The notes: generated from the sequence alone by a model not told the origin. A stretch of 64,000 bases of DNA from Noviherbaspirillum humi (GCF_900188095.1 NZ_FZOT01000008.1:1-64000), one strand, 5' to 3'; counted from the stretch's first letter, positions 34,872 through 44,511 are shown. Numbers and translations are program-made.

Positions 34872-36023
34872 ATGGCCAGCTTCTGCACTCGATGCGGCAC
34901 CCCCGCGGCTGAAGACGCCGCGTTCTGCGACGGCTGCGGCAATGCGCTCAACCGGTCCGCCGTTGGCCCGGCAGCCGCCTCGCCCTCTTCTGCATCCGCG
35001 GTGGCCGCAACGCGGCTTCCTGTTACCGTCGGCCGTCGCGGGCTGATCATCGGCGGCATTGCGCTGGCGGTGCTCGGCGCAGGCGGCGGCGCAGCGGCCT
35101 ACCTGCTCGCACCGGAGGGTGCTTCGGAGGCCGCCTTCACGCGTGCAATCGATGCGTTCTATGCGGGTCGCGGCGTCGCCAACGATCAGGTGCTCTGCCT
35201 CGGGAACCTTCCATACAATCCCGGCAAGCCGATCCGGGTGGCCGAATACGATGCCGTCACCCGCAAGTGGATGGACCTGCTGGTGAATGCCGGCGTGTTC
35301 GCCCCACCGGCGGCGGAAGTCGTCGGCAGCTTTGTGTCGCAGACGCAGTATGTTTACACGATGTCGGAGACTGGCAAGAAATCGGTGCGCAATGACCGGC
35401 TATGCCTGGGGTCAAAACTGGCCGCCACGGAAGTGCAAGGCTTCGACCGGGTGAATAAAAGCGGATCGACCCCGATGGCCCATGCCAGCGCCAAACTGAA
35501 GATCAGCGACGAGGAAGCCTGGCTGCAAAAATCGGCGCAGCGGGAAACCATCTTGGCGCAAAGTCCGGTGCTGCAGCGACGGGTGGAACTGCCGCTGGCC
35601 ATCAAGGATAAAAAATGGCAAGTGGTCGACTATGCCACGGAGCGCAAGCTTGCAGGCGAAGGCATCGGCAAGGAACCCATGGGCGGCATGCTGAGTGGCT
35701 TCAAGGCCGAGACGGCGACCTCGTCCGCCGCAGCCTCGGGAGGCATCATGGCGACCTTGAAGAAATTCTTTTCATTTGGCGGCTCCAATCCGTTGATCGG
35801 CAAGTGGCGCGATCCTACGGGCGTCGCCGTGCTTGAATTCACGCGGGATGGCTTCATCGACAATGGCCGCACCACCAAGGCAACTTATGAAGTCAATGGC
35901 GACTTGGTGACAGTGACGCTGGAGAACGGCCCTGGCGGCGGCCTGACCTTCAAGATCATCGATTCGGACACGGTGGCTTTCGACATGGGCCTCGGCAGCA
36001 TCAGGCTGTCGCGAGTACAGTAA
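34872..36023 (+). CDS. Zinc-ribbon single-pass membrane protein
   Basis: A 383-residue protein: an N-terminal zinc ribbon (FCTRCGTPAAEDAAFCDGCG, residues 4-23), a Ser/Ala linker, one membrane helix (LIIGGIALAVLGAGGGAAAY), then a ~300-residue periplasmic part with a helical domain and a C-terminal lipocalin-like strand domain (IGKWRDPTGVAVLEFTRDGF). It starts nine bases after the stop of the previous gene with TAGGAGCAGCC as ribosome binding site, so the two are tightly coupled. The layout zinc ribbon - helix - periplasmic domain matches the first gene of the operon. No enzymatic motif is seen. Confidence 0.82.
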   Translation: MASFCTRCGTPAAEDAAFCDGCGNALNRSAVGPAAASPSSASAVAATRLPVTVGRRGLIIGGIALAVLGAGGGAAAYLLAPEGASEAAFTRAIDAFYAGRGVANDQVLCLGNLPYNPGKPIRVAEYDAVTRKWMDLLVNAGVFAPPAAEVVGSFVSQTQYVYTMSETGKKSVRNDRLCLGSKLAATEVQGFDRVNKSGSTPMAHASAKLKISDEEAWLQKSAQRETILAQSPVLQRRVELPLAIKDKKWQVVDYATERKLAGEGIGKEPMGGMLSGFKAETATSSAAASGGIMATLKKFFSFGGSNPLIGKWRDPTGVAVLEFTRDGFIDNGRTTKATYEVNGDLVTVTLENGPGGGLTFKIIDSDTVAFDMGLGSIRLSRVQ

Positions 36024-36378
36024 GCGGGTTGGCGGGTGCCGGCAGGAGGCGGCACTTCGCCGGTCCGCATCTGCTTCTTCCGGGTTGACGATCGCAATAT
36101 TCTGCAGCCAATCATGACGGAACGACCGCTGACAGGGTCGGCAGAACCCGGGGCTTCCGTATGCCGGCGAGATTGCGCACTTGAGCGATTTGCGAACTCG
36201 CGCCGTCATCAAAACATCAATAACTTCCCAGCCTTTGTCCAGGGAACCTTCGGCAAGACTTATCCGGCAATCCCAAGGCAAGTCGCGTTGAATGAAATTG
36301 AACGCTTTCCTCCCTGGACTCGATAAATTGCGTGCCCATGATGGCCTCGATTCGCCAATCCCGCCAACCTCGACAGAT
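36024..36378. other. Convergent intergenic region
   Basis: About 355 bases between the two convergent envelope operons. Short frames on both strands lack ribosome binding sites; no clear terminator was found by eye. Confidence 0.45.
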
Positions 36379-36756
36379 TCAGGCGATGGCCGTCGTCCAG
36401 GCGTACACGCCTACCCCGCCGGCGATCGCGACGATCGCCCAGAAGACCGACGATGAGAAAAGAGACGCCTGCGGACTGCGCCACAAGAGTTGCGCCACGC
36501 TTGCCGCGCGTCCCGGGCGGGCATGGATGAGCTCAGCCATTTCCTTGCGAGCCCACAGATCGAGGACGACAAGCTGGCACACCGCCACGGCCAGCGTCAG
36601 CGCGAGCAACACCAGCAAAGCGGACGACAGGTAACCGCAGGCGGCAGCGGTAAAGGAAGAAAACGCAAACAGCGTATTGTAGGGAAGCACATATTCGCGC
36701 ACGAAGTCGCCGAGGTTAGCCTTGCCCGCCGGTTCGGTTCTGTTCGGCCCAATCAT
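36379..36756 (-). CDS. Small membrane protein, unknown
   Basis: A 125-residue protein with four hydrophobic segments (NTLFAFSSFTAAACGYLSSA, LLVLLALTLAVAVCQLVVL, VFWAIVAIAGGVGVYAW among them). The ATG at 36756 is preceded by AGGAGGG; a TTG start at 36786 is less likely. It is last in a minus-strand unit with the glycine-zipper lipoprotein and the Sel1-repeat protein. Family not recognised. Confidence 0.65.
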   Translation of the reverse strand: MIGPNRTEPAGKANLGDFVREYVLPYNTLFAFSSFTAAACGYLSSALLVLLALTLAVAVCQLVVLDLWARKEMAELIHARPGRAASVAQLLWRSPQASLFSSSVFWAIVAIAGGVGVYAWTTAIA

Positions 36757-36811
36757 GGCAATGCCCTCCTCGAAAGTCGCCGGCAATCGACCGGCGGATT
36801 GACGAAGCGCT

Positions 36812-37465
36812 TCACAATGCGGCCAGGGTCACACCGCTGGCTGCCCTGTCCTCGCGCACGACCGCATTCTTTTCCCGTGCGAGCGCCGTAAGTTCCTGCC
36901 GCTCCCGCTTGTTGGAGGGTACGGCCACGATCAGCTGCGTCCTGCCGCTCATCCGACCGGCTGATGCAAGCAGTTCCCGGCTCAGGCGCATTCTTTCATT
37001 GCCATCGTGCGGGTTCTTCGGCACCACTGTCAGGCTCTTGATCGCATTGACCTTCTTCGGCTTGTTCACCACCATTTCCTTCGGCACGCCGGCAAGCTGC
37101 GCGTTCGGGATTTCCGCGCCGGTACGGGAATCCACTGGCACCGCAACCTCGACCACCTGAGTTTCGGTGCGCACCGTATAGCCCTGTCCGCGCAGGTTGA
37201 CGGCAAGCTGCTCGGCGATTTGCAGATCGCGCTCATGGCCGGTGATGTACCCGACCGATGCGCCGACGACAGCGCCAGCCGCCATCGTCCTGTTCCTGCA
37301 GGCGACATCATTCTTGTTGCACAGGACTTCCGAGGCGAGCAGGCCGGCACCGAGGCCGGCGCCAGCGCCGACAAGGGCGCCCTGCTGGGCATTGTTCATG
37401 TTCGCGCAGGCTGCGAGAACAATGCTTGAAAGCAGGCAAAGAAGGAGATTGAAGTGCTTGTTCAT
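36812..37465 (-). CDS. Glycine-zipper lipoprotein
   Basis: A 217-residue lipoprotein: signal peptide MNKHFNLLLCLLSSIVLAAC with lipobox LAAC, glycine zipper (GALVGAGAGLGAGLLASEVL then AAGAVVGASVGYITGHERD), and a periplasmic domain of mixed helices and strands (AEQLAVNLRGQGYTVRTETQ; LIVAVPSNKRERQELTALAR). The start at 37465 gives the standard signal peptide, although the ribosome binding site is weak. The gene begins 22 bases after the end of the Sel1-repeat gene. It is the second glycine-zipper lipoprotein in this 7-kb stretch of envelope genes, which suggests related function. Confidence 0.8.
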   Translation of the reverse strand: MNKHFNLLLCLLSSIVLAACANMNNAQQGALVGAGAGLGAGLLASEVLCNKNDVACRNRTMAAGAVVGASVGYITGHERDLQIAEQLAVNLRGQGYTVRTETQVVEVAVPVDSRTGAEIPNAQLAGVPKEMVVNKPKKVNAIKSLTVVPKNPHDGNERMRLSRELLASAGRMSGRTQLIVAVPSNKRERQELTALAREKNAVVREDRAASGVTLAAL

Positions 37466-37487
37466 GGATGGCGCATCGGCATGAGAG

Positions 37488-38924
37488 TTAATGGGAGTCG
37501 AGCAATGCGGCGGCATTCGGATTGCCGAGGTCGGCTGCTTCCTTGATCAGGGCACGGCCCTTGTCCTTGTCGACCGCCTGGCCTTTGCCTTCCAGGAAAG
37601 CGCGGCCGAGCCAGTATTTGGCATCCTTGTCGCCTGCGGCGGCGGCTTCATTGAGAAGACCGATCCCCCGGCGCGCTTCCCTGGGAATGCCGATGCCATT
37701 GACCAGGCACCAGCCAAGCAGGGCCTTGGCCGGATTGAACTGCAGAGACGTCAGCTCTTCCAGCATGGGGAAGGGATTGCCGACCGAGTCGAATCCGGGC
37801 GTGCCGCCGATCTGGTTCACCGCCAGCAGGTACATCGCCTCCTGGCGATGGCTTTCGGCGCACTCTTCGAAATGCACGAGGCAGCCGTTTCGCCCAGGCG
37901 GGCTGCCGGCGATCCGCTGCAGCGGCGCAAGTGCCTGTTCCGGATGCGCGCGTTCGGACTTGTCCGACAGCTTCATCCTTGCCAAATCCAAGCCTGCTTG
38001 CCGGATGCCGCCCAGGGAAGCTTCCTCCAGCAGCGCCAAGGCTTGGCTACGCTGTTCGACGGTGTTTGCTCTCTCCATCCGCACCGCCGCAAGCAGGTAC
38101 TTGGCCAATGCCTCGTACTGCTTCAGCACAGTTGATGTCGTCGCGCCGCCCAACGCCATACGAAACGCGAACAGGGGATCGGACGGATCGCCGACATGGG
38201 TGTTGGCCAGCGCCTTGATTGCCCATTCGGCAGCCTGATCTTTCCTGCCGAAGGAAGCGAAATAGCGCGCGGCTTCTATCTGTGCCACCTTCACGCCGGC
38301 ATTGGCCGCCTTTAGCGCTGCACGGAAATGCAGATCATCCAGCGGATACGATTTCTTCAGCAGGATAGCGCTGTCGAGGCGGGCAATAAACAAGCCTTCG
38401 TCGGCCGCTGCCTGGATCAAGGCAGCCCCTTTCTGCTGCAACGCCCGCTCACGGCTAAGATAAGCCAGCAGGCCCATCAGATATTTCGCTTCGCCGCTGT
38501 TGCGGTTCATCGACTCCTGGAGGGCATTGCGTATATCTACCAGCTCAGGATTGGTCGCCAGCGGGTTAGGATCGGGGAGTTCGTGCGTCCTGTCGAAGAA
38601 AGTTCGCACCAACCGCAGTGCCTTGTCGAAATGTGCGTCAGTCGCCTCTGGAGCGTTTGATGACGTCTGGCCGGCCGCCTTGGTGGACGCGTGCAGAAAC
38701 CCCTTCTTGTGCATGGATGGCCATGCCGTCAGCATCGCCGCAGCGATGACCAAGACGCCGCCGGCGACGACGACGCCGAGCTTCATCCGCAATCGATCAA
38801 CATTGCCGGAATCCGCCGCATCCAGGTGGATTTCCGCCCGGCCGGGCATGTCTTCGCCTTGGCTCGCCGCGATGCTGGGGGCGCGGGCCTCGTTGGCGCG
38901 GGAACTGTTTGGCATCGACGACAT
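37488..38924 (-). CDS. Sel1-repeat membrane-anchored protein
   Basis: A 478-residue protein with an N-terminal cytoplasmic tail, one membrane helix near residue 50 (LGVVVAGGVLVIAAAMLTAW), and a long helical repeat region in the periplasm. Sel1-type units are clear at the C-terminus (AKALLGWCLVNGIGIPREAR; GIGLLNEAAAAGDKDAKYWLG; GRALIKEAADLGNPNAA). Sel1 proteins act as scaffolds in envelope complexes and signalling. An alternative ATG is three codons downstream (38915). It is the first gene of the minus-strand envelope unit. Confidence 0.82.
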   Translation of the reverse strand: MSSMPNSSRANEARAPSIAASQGEDMPGRAEIHLDAADSGNVDRLRMKLGVVVAGGVLVIAAAMLTAWPSMHKKGFLHASTKAAGQTSSNAPEATDAHFDKALRLVRTFFDRTHELPDPNPLATNPELVDIRNALQESMNRNSGEAKYLMGLLAYLSRERALQQKGAALIQAAADEGLFIARLDSAILLKKSYPLDDLHFRAALKAANAGVKVAQIEAARYFASFGRKDQAAEWAIKALANTHVGDPSDPLFAFRMALGGATTSTVLKQYEALAKYLLAAVRMERANTVEQRSQALALLEEASLGGIRQAGLDLARMKLSDKSERAHPEQALAPLQRIAGSPPGRNGCLVHFEECAESHRQEAMYLLAVNQIGGTPGFDSVGNPFPMLEELTSLQFNPAKALLGWCLVNGIGIPREARRGIGLLNEAAAAGDKDAKYWLGRAFLEGKGQAVDKDKGRALIKEAADLGNPNAAALLDSH

Positions 38925-39288
38925 GGATTGATCAAAGACTGTCTAAGTTTCCGCCACGTGGGTCACGTCGTAGATCAGGAACGAAATCTGTCGATGGTTT
39001 CGTTCCTGAAATTTAATGACTAAAGTGGCAACGAGTCTATCATGGAATTTCTTAAACGCAATAACGCCTATTGGGTAGTCAGGCAGGTGTCTTCGAACTC
39101 CTTCATTGATTTACAGCCGGTGTGTTATTGCCCTTCCAATAGATAAAAGCAGAACGAATCGCGGAATTTCCATTCATAGCGCTAGACACGATGCATATCT
39201 GCCAATCGCATCCCGCGATTGCCTTGCAGCATGCATATATTCTTGCGGAGTGCATGCTTAGCAGTCGGACTCATGTGGAGAAAAGCCG
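38925..39288. other. Divergent promoter region with a 12-bp inverted repeat
   Basis: About 360 bases of lower G+C between the Sel1 gene (minus) and the acidic-protein gene (plus). It carries the inverted repeat at 38975-39009. No gene. Confidence 0.5.
38975..39009. repeat. 12-bp perfect inverted repeat upstream of the Sel1 gene
   Basis: TCAGGAACGAAA and TTTCGTTCCTGA are exact complements around an 11-nt loop, 51 bases before the Sel1-repeat start codon. It could be an operator or a leader hairpin. Confidence 0.55.
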
Positions 39289-39762
39289 ATGACTACGTTG
39301 AAGACGGTATCGATCGATGGCGATACCTATGAACTGAGCGACGAATTCCTTTCCCACGTCCTGGAGCTTGCCGTCGAGGGCGGTTCTTCCTACTGGGCCG
39401 ATGCCAGCGGCGAGCGCAATGAGGCCGGGGGTAGCGACCGCATTCGCGATTTCGACCTGTCCGACTATACCGAGGACGAGGATGGCCGGGACGATGAAGA
39501 GGAAGATGACGATGACGACGGGACCTTCTATACCGAGGCCACCTTCCTGGTAGCCAAGGATCCGAGCCAGGGCGGCACGCTGGACCTGGAGGACGTGGCC
39601 GATGCGATCGAGCGCATCCTGGGCGGCGAAACCGACGTCGCGCCGGCCATCCGCGAAATCATCCGTGCGGCCGTCGAAACCGGCGATCCGACCGATATCG
39701 ATGCGGAAGCGGCGGATTGCATCGTGCAGATCGGCCTGTTCGATGAAGTGGTTTATGGCTGA
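39289..39762 (+). CDS. Acidic hypothetical protein (157 aa)
   Basis: A strongly acidic protein with an almost uninterrupted Asp/Glu stretch at about residues 63-77 (EDEDGRDDEEEDDDDDG). The N-terminal part (LSDEFLSHVLELAVEGGSSYWAD) resembles short phage- and plasmid-borne proteins that contain a GG..YW motif, a weak observation. The C-terminal part is helical and also acidic. A GGAG site lies about 10 bases before the ATG. It stands alone before the dct terminator, and no function can be assigned. Confidence 0.65.
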   Translation: MTTLKTVSIDGDTYELSDEFLSHVLELAVEGGSSYWADASGERNEAGGSDRIRDFDLSDYTEDEDGRDDEEEDDDDDGTFYTEATFLVAKDPSQGGTLDLEDVADAIERILGGETDVAPAIREIIRAAVETGDPTDIDAEAADCIVQIGLFDEVVYG

Positions 39763-39818
39763 TGTAGCCGCTCGAGTTTTCTTGCTGGGGCGCCTGCGAA
39801 GCGGAGGGCACAAGAAAA

Positions 39819-39843
39819 GCCTGGTCCCGCGATGGGACCAGGC
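39819..39843 (-). terminator. Rho-independent terminator of the dct operon
   Basis: GCCTGGTCCC and GGGACCAGGC form a perfect 10-bp stem with a 5-nt loop; on the minus strand it is followed by TTTTCTTG. It lies 108 bases downstream of the dctD stop and also faces the end of the acidic-protein gene. Confidence 0.75.
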
Positions 39844-39950
39844 AAATTCCAACATCAGGCGTTGGAGGAGACAGGGCCATGGTAAGCGAAAGGCCGATGC
39901 ATCCGCCAATATTGTTTCGTGCTTTGGTTAGCATCGCAGGTTATAAGGCC

Positions 39951-41303
39951 TCACCCTTCTTCCTGCCCTTCCCTCGTCTGCAGCTGATAGCGCTTGATCT
40001 TTTCATACAGCGACGCCTTTGATACCTGCAGCGCCTCGGCCGCCTGCAGCACCGCGCCCTTGTGCTTCTGCAGCGCCTCCTGGATCACCGCCCGTTCGAA
40101 CGTTTCCAGGCGTGCCTTCAGCGACTGCGGCGCGTCGGGGCCGCCCTCCTCTGCCTCGGCCAAGCCCAGCACCATGCGGTCGGCCGCATTGCGCAGCTCG
40201 CGCACATTGCCCGGCCAGTCGCGCTGCGCCAGCGCCTGCCGCTGGGCGTCGGTGAGGATGGGCGCCGGCCTGCCGTAGCGCACCGCGGCGTCGAGCAGGA
40301 AATGCTCGAACAGCGGCGCAATATCCTCGCGGCGTTCGCGCAGCGGCGGCAGCGAAATCGACACCACGTTGAGCCGGTAGTAAAGGTCGCCGCGGAAACT
40401 GCCGGCGCGGATGCGCGCTTCCATGTCGCCCTTGGCGGCCGCCACTACCCGCACATCCACCTTGATCGGTTCGTTGGCGCCGAGACGTTCCAGCACGCCA
40501 TCCTGCAGCACCCGCAGCAGCTTCACCTGCAGCGTCAGTGGCATGCTCTCCACCTCGTCGAGGAAGAGGGTGCCGCCGCTGGCGTATTCGAGCTTGCCGA
40601 TGCGTCGCCTGGCCGCGCCGGTGAAGGCGCCGGCCTCATGGCCGAACATCTCGCTCTCGAAGAGCTGCTCCGGCATCGCGCCGCAGTTGAGGGCGACGAA
40701 AGGCTTGTCCCGGCGCGGCGAGAGCTCATGCAGGCTGGTGGCGACCAGTTCCTTGCCGGCGCCGGTCTCGCCGTCGATCAGCACCGGCGCCTCGGTGGCG
40801 GCGATGTTGGCGACCAGTCGGCGCACCCGGTCGATGGCCGGGCTGCGGCCGATGATGCGCGGCACCGGGTTACCGCCCTGCACTGCCAGTTCGCGCCGCA
40901 GCGCCTGGTTTTCCAGCGTCAGCACGCGCTTGTCGAGCGCGCGCTTGACCGACTCCACCAGGCGATCCGGCGCGAACGGCTTTTCGATGAAATCATAAGC
41001 GCCGGCGCGCATCGCCTGCACTGCCATGGAGATGTCGCCATGGCCGGTGATGAGGATGACCGGCATGTCGGGCGCCGATTGCCGGCAATGCGCCAGAAGC
41101 TGCAGGCCGTCCATGCCGCCGAGCCTGATGTCGGTGACGAGGATGCCGGGAAAGTCGGCGCGCAGGTGCTGCAGCGCCACTTCCGCCGATTCCAGTCCGA
41201 GCGCCTGCAAACCGGCGATGCGCAGGCTTTGCAGGGTGGCGCGGCGCACCAGGTGGTCGTCCTCGACGAAGAGGATCTGCAGGCCGTTATAGGATGATGT
41301 CAT
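39951..41303 (-). CDS. dctD: C4-dicarboxylate response regulator DctD (NtrC family)
   Basis: A 450-residue sigma-54 activator. Receiver domain with acidic pair at residues 15-16, phospho-acceptor Asp58 in ILVTDIR and Lys in EKPFAPDR; AAA+ domain with Walker A GETGAGKE (178-185), the sigma-54 contact loop GAFTGA (225-230) and Walker B GGTLFLDEVE; and a C-terminal Fis-type helix-turn-helix (AVLQAAEALQVSKASLYEKI). It overlaps the 3' end of dctB by 17 bases, implying translational coupling. Role: turning on dctA with sigma-54 RNA polymerase in response to dicarboxylates, as known for rhizobial and pseudomonad homologues. Confidence 0.93.
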   Translation of the reverse strand: MTSSYNGLQILFVEDDHLVRRATLQSLRIAGLQALGLESAEVALQHLRADFPGILVTDIRLGGMDGLQLLAHCRQSAPDMPVILITGHGDISMAVQAMRAGAYDFIEKPFAPDRLVESVKRALDKRVLTLENQALRRELAVQGGNPVPRIIGRSPAIDRVRRLVANIAATEAPVLIDGETGAGKELVATSLHELSPRRDKPFVALNCGAMPEQLFESEMFGHEAGAFTGAARRRIGKLEYASGGTLFLDEVESMPLTLQVKLLRVLQDGVLERLGANEPIKVDVRVVAAAKGDMEARIRAGSFRGDLYYRLNVVSISLPPLRERREDIAPLFEHFLLDAAVRYGRPAPILTDAQRQALAQRDWPGNVRELRNAADRMVLGLAEAEEGGPDAPQSLKARLETFERAVIQEALQKHKGAVLQAAEALQVSKASLYEKIKRYQLQTREGQEEG

Positions 41304-43101
41304 GTTGGTCTTGCGTCAGCGCCGCGCGGCGCAGGCTGAGAATGAATTCGGCGCCGCTTCCGGTATTGCGGGCCTCCAGCTGGCCGCCATATTCCTGGGC
41401 GATGCTCGACGAGATGGGAAGGCCCAGTCCCAGGCCGCCCTGGCGGGTGGTGAAGAAAGGCTCGAACAGGCGCGGCAGCGCATCGGCCGCGATGCCGGGT
41501 CCATTGTCCCGCACCCGGATGCGCACCGTTTCCAACTCGGCGTCGACGATGACTTCGATGCGCAGGTTCTGCCCTGACTGGCCTTCGCGCAGCGCCTCGG
41601 CCGCATTGCCGATCAGGTTGATGAGCACCTGTTCCAGCTGCAGCGGGTCGCACCAGACGCGCGCATCTTGCAACCCCTTTTCTGGCTGGACGGCGACTTC
41701 GATGCCGTGGAGGCGGCCACGCAGCAGCGAGAGCGAATTGTTGATCGCTTGCGTGAGATCGGCGCTGACATCGCGCGGCCGCGACTTGCCGGCGAACTGG
41801 CGCAGCTGGCCGGTGATCTTGCCCATGCGGTCGGTGAGGTCGGCGATGGCCTGCAGGTTTTCCTTCACCTCGGCCTGCTCGCCCCGTTCCAGCAGGATGC
41901 GGGTATTGTCGGAAAAGCTGCGCAGGGCGGCCAGCGGCTGGTTCAGCTCATGGGTAATGCCGGCCGCCATCTGGCCCAGCGCCGCCAGCTTGCTGGCCTG
42001 GACCAGCTCGCTCTGCGCCGCCCGCAGCTCGCTTTCAGCGCGCACCCGCTCCTGTACTTCCTGCTGCAAGCGCCGGTTGCTGTCGTTCAGGTCGGCGGTG
42101 CGTTCCGCCACCCGCTGTTCCAGTTCGATTCGCGAGCGCTTCATCGCCGCCGTGCGCTGGCGGCGCTGGCGCCAGGTGAACGCCAGCGCGCAGGCCAGGC
42201 CGACGGCAAAGACGGCCGCCAGTGCGGCGATGCGCGCGTTCATCCTCACCTGCGCCAGCGGCACGTAGTAGGTCACCTGCCAGTCCGGTTGATCGAGCTG
42301 GTGGTGGGCGGCGAGGAAATGCCGGCCGCTGCCGGCCGGGATGGCGACGATGTCGCTGTGGCCGTCGAGCCGCTGCTGCACGTCGAACGACAGCGGCCGG
42401 ATCTGCTGCGAATGGTACTGGCGGGTGGACTGCACCGTTTTCAGCACGTCGGGCGGCAGCGGCTGCTGCGCGCGATATTGCCATTGCGGCAGCGAGGACA
42501 GGAAGATGATGCGGTGCTCGTCGCTGACCACCAGCGGCGCCGAACGGTCGTCGCCGAGATTGCGGAACCACTCGAGGTTGATCTTGGCGGCCACCACGCC
42601 GATGATGCGGCCCCCGTCGCGCACCGGCTGCGACACGAAATAACCGGGCTCGCCGACGGTGGTGCCGATGCCGTAGAAGCGGCCGGTGCCGCCCTGCATG
42701 GCGGCCTGGAAATAGGGGCGGAAGGCAAAGCGACCGCCGACGAAGCTGTCGGGGCGGTTCCAGTTGCTGGCGGCCAGGGCGGTGCCGTCGGCGGCGATGA
42801 CATAGAGCGCGGTCATCCGGGCGCGCTGATTGACCTCGGCCAGATAGGCGTTGGCAGCAGCCACGCGGCCCGGGGATGGGGATTGCAGCACATCGCGCAC
42901 CTGCGCTTGCTGCGCGATCAGGTAGGGCAACAGCTCATTGCGCTCCAGGCGTCCCTTGAGGTTGTCTGCATAACGGGCGACATCCACTGTTGCCGCCTGC
43001 TTCGCCGCCGATACGCCATATTGCCAGCTCAACAGGTAGGCAAGTCCGCCGGTTGCGGCGAGAACGGCGCAAAGGACGACGATGGGAAAAGCGCGGCGCA
43101 T
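41287..43101 (-). CDS. dctB: C4-dicarboxylate sensor histidine kinase DctB
   Basis: A 604-residue membrane histidine kinase. First membrane helix at residues 5-24, a periplasmic double-PAS sensor region of about 250 residues (including RFAFRPYFQAAMQGGTGRFY, typical of DctB), second membrane helix near residue 285, a coiled coil, and the HisKA helix with phospho-acceptor His384 (GITHELNQPLAALRSFSDN). The ATPase boxes are intact (NLIGNAAEAL, DNGPGI, GLGLGL). It is co-transcribed with dctD, and dctA lies 108 bases upstream on the same strand. It senses succinate, fumarate or malate in known homologues. Confidence 0.92.
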   Translation of the reverse strand: MRRAFPIVVLCAVLAATGGLAYLLSWQYGVSAAKQAATVDVARYADNLKGRLERNELLPYLIAQQAQVRDVLQSPSPGRVAAANAYLAEVNQRARMTALYVIAADGTALAASNWNRPDSFVGGRFAFRPYFQAAMQGGTGRFYGIGTTVGEPGYFVSQPVRDGGRIIGVVAAKINLEWFRNLGDDRSAPLVVSDEHRIIFLSSLPQWQYRAQQPLPPDVLKTVQSTRQYHSQQIRPLSFDVQQRLDGHSDIVAIPAGSGRHFLAAHHQLDQPDWQVTYYVPLAQVRMNARIAALAAVFAVGLACALAFTWRQRRQRTAAMKRSRIELEQRVAERTADLNDSNRRLQQEVQERVRAESELRAAQSELVQASKLAALGQMAAGITHELNQPLAALRSFSDNTRILLERGEQAEVKENLQAIADLTDRMGKITGQLRQFAGKSRPRDVSADLTQAINNSLSLLRGRLHGIEVAVQPEKGLQDARVWCDPLQLEQVLINLIGNAAEALREGQSGQNLRIEVIVDAELETVRIRVRDNGPGIAADALPRLFEPFFTTRQGGLGLGLPISSSIAQEYGGQLEARNTGSGAEFILSLRRAALTQDQHDIIL

Positions 43102-43209
43102 TCTGGATGGAGGTGGACGCAGACGGAGGTCCGGAGGCGTGGCACGGACGAGGCCCGATCATAGCAGAATGCGCCGGCCAGACGCGGCGGGCGGGCGCCC
43201 GCCGTAGCG

Positions 43210-44511
43210 TTACGCGGTTTCCTTCGCCAGGGCGGCGTCGGTGCGGGAGGCGCGGGTGCCGACCAGCGACGCGAGCTTCTTGCGGTCCAGCTCCTTTTCC
43301 CAAGCGGAGACCACCACGCTGGCGACGCCGTTGCCGATGAAGTTGGTCAGCGCGCGGCATTCGCTCATGAAGCGGTCGATGCCGAGGATGAGCACCATGC
43401 CGGCCACCGGGATGGTCGGCACCACCGCCAGGGTGGCGGCCAGGGTGATGAAGCCGGCGCCGGTCACGCCGCTGGCGCCCTTGGAGGTAAGCATTGCCAC
43501 CGCCAGCAGGGTCAGCTGCTGGGTCAGGGTCAGATCGGTGTTGGTCGCCTGGGCGATGAACACCACCGCCATGGTCATGTAGATGTTGGTGCCGTCGAGG
43601 TTGAAGGAATAGCCGGTCGGAACCACCAGGCCGACCACCGACTTGGAGCAGCCGATGCGCTCCAGCTTTTCCATCAGGTGCGGCAGCGCCGCTTCCGAGG
43701 AGCTGGTGCCGAGCACGATCAGCAGTTCTTCCTTGATGTAGGCAATGAAGCGGGTGATGGAAAAGCCGGCCATGCGCGCGATGCCGCCCAGCACCACGAG
43801 CACGAACAGCGCGGCGGTGAAGTAGAAGGTGCCCATCAGCTTGAGCAGCGGCAGCAGCGAGCCGATGCCGTATTTGCCGATGGTGAAGGCCATGGCGCCG
43901 AAGGCGCCGAGCGGCGCGACCTTGGTGATGATGTGCACCACCTGGAAGATCACGGTGGCGATGCGGTCGATCAGGTCCAGCACCGGCTTGCCCCGCTCGC
44001 CCACCATGGCCAGCGCGAAGCCGCACAGCAGCGCCAGGATCAGGATCTGCAGGATGTCGCCCTTGACGAAGGCGTCGGCGAAGGTGTTGGGGATGAGGTT
44101 CAGCAGGAAGGTGACCATGCTGTCGCCGTGGGCCGCCTTCTCGGCATACTGGGCGATGGCCTTGGCGTCGAGCGTGGAGATGTCGACGTTGAAGCCGGCG
44201 CCCGGCTGGAACAGGTGCGCCGCCACCAGGCCGATCACCAGCGCGACGGTGGACACGATCTCGAAGTACAGCAGGGCCTTGGCGCCGACGCGGCCGACCT
44301 TCTTCATGTCCTGCATGCCGGCAATGCCCGCCACCACGGTGCAGAAGATGATGGGGCCGATCACCATCTTGATCAGCTTGATGAAGCCGTCGCCGAGAGG
44401 TTTCATCTCGACGGCGAGGGTGGGACGGAAATGGCCGAGCAGGATGCCGATCGCGATGGCGATCAGGACCTGCACGTACAGGATCCGGTAAAAGGGTTTC
44501 TTGGATTGCAT
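43210..44511 (-). CDS. dctA: C4-dicarboxylate:cation symporter DctA
   Basis: A 433-residue DctA of the DAACS family that imports succinate, fumarate and malate with protons or sodium. The family has eight membrane helices and two hairpin loops; here the N-terminal helix [20 protein letters not shown], the Ser-rich hairpin [20 protein letters not shown], and the C-terminal [20 protein letters not shown] are clear. It is transcribed in the same direction as dctB-dctD, unlike the divergent rhizobial layout. A sigma-54 promoter candidate at 44794-44809 fits control by DctD. Confidence 0.96.
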   Translation of the reverse strand: MQSKKPFYRILYVQVLIAIAIGILLGHFRPTLAVEMKPLGDGFIKLIKMVIGPIIFCTVVAGIAGMQDMKKVGRVGAKALLYFEIVSTVALVIGLVAAHLFQPGAGFNVDISTLDAKAIAQYAEKAAHGDSMVTFLLNLIPNTFADAFVKGDILQILILALLCGFALAMVGERGKPVLDLIDRIATVIFQVVHIITKVAPLGAFGAMAFTIGKYGIGSLLPLLKLMGTFYFTAALFVLVVLGGIARMAGFSITRFIAYIKEELLIVLGTSSSEAALPHLMEKLERIGCSKSVVGLVVPTGYSFNLDGTNIYMTMAVVFIAQATNTDLTLTQQLTLLAVAMLTSKGASGVTGAGFITLAATLAVVPTIPVAGMVLILGIDRFMSECRALTNFIGNGVASVVVSAWEKELDRKKLASLVGTRASRTDAALAKETA

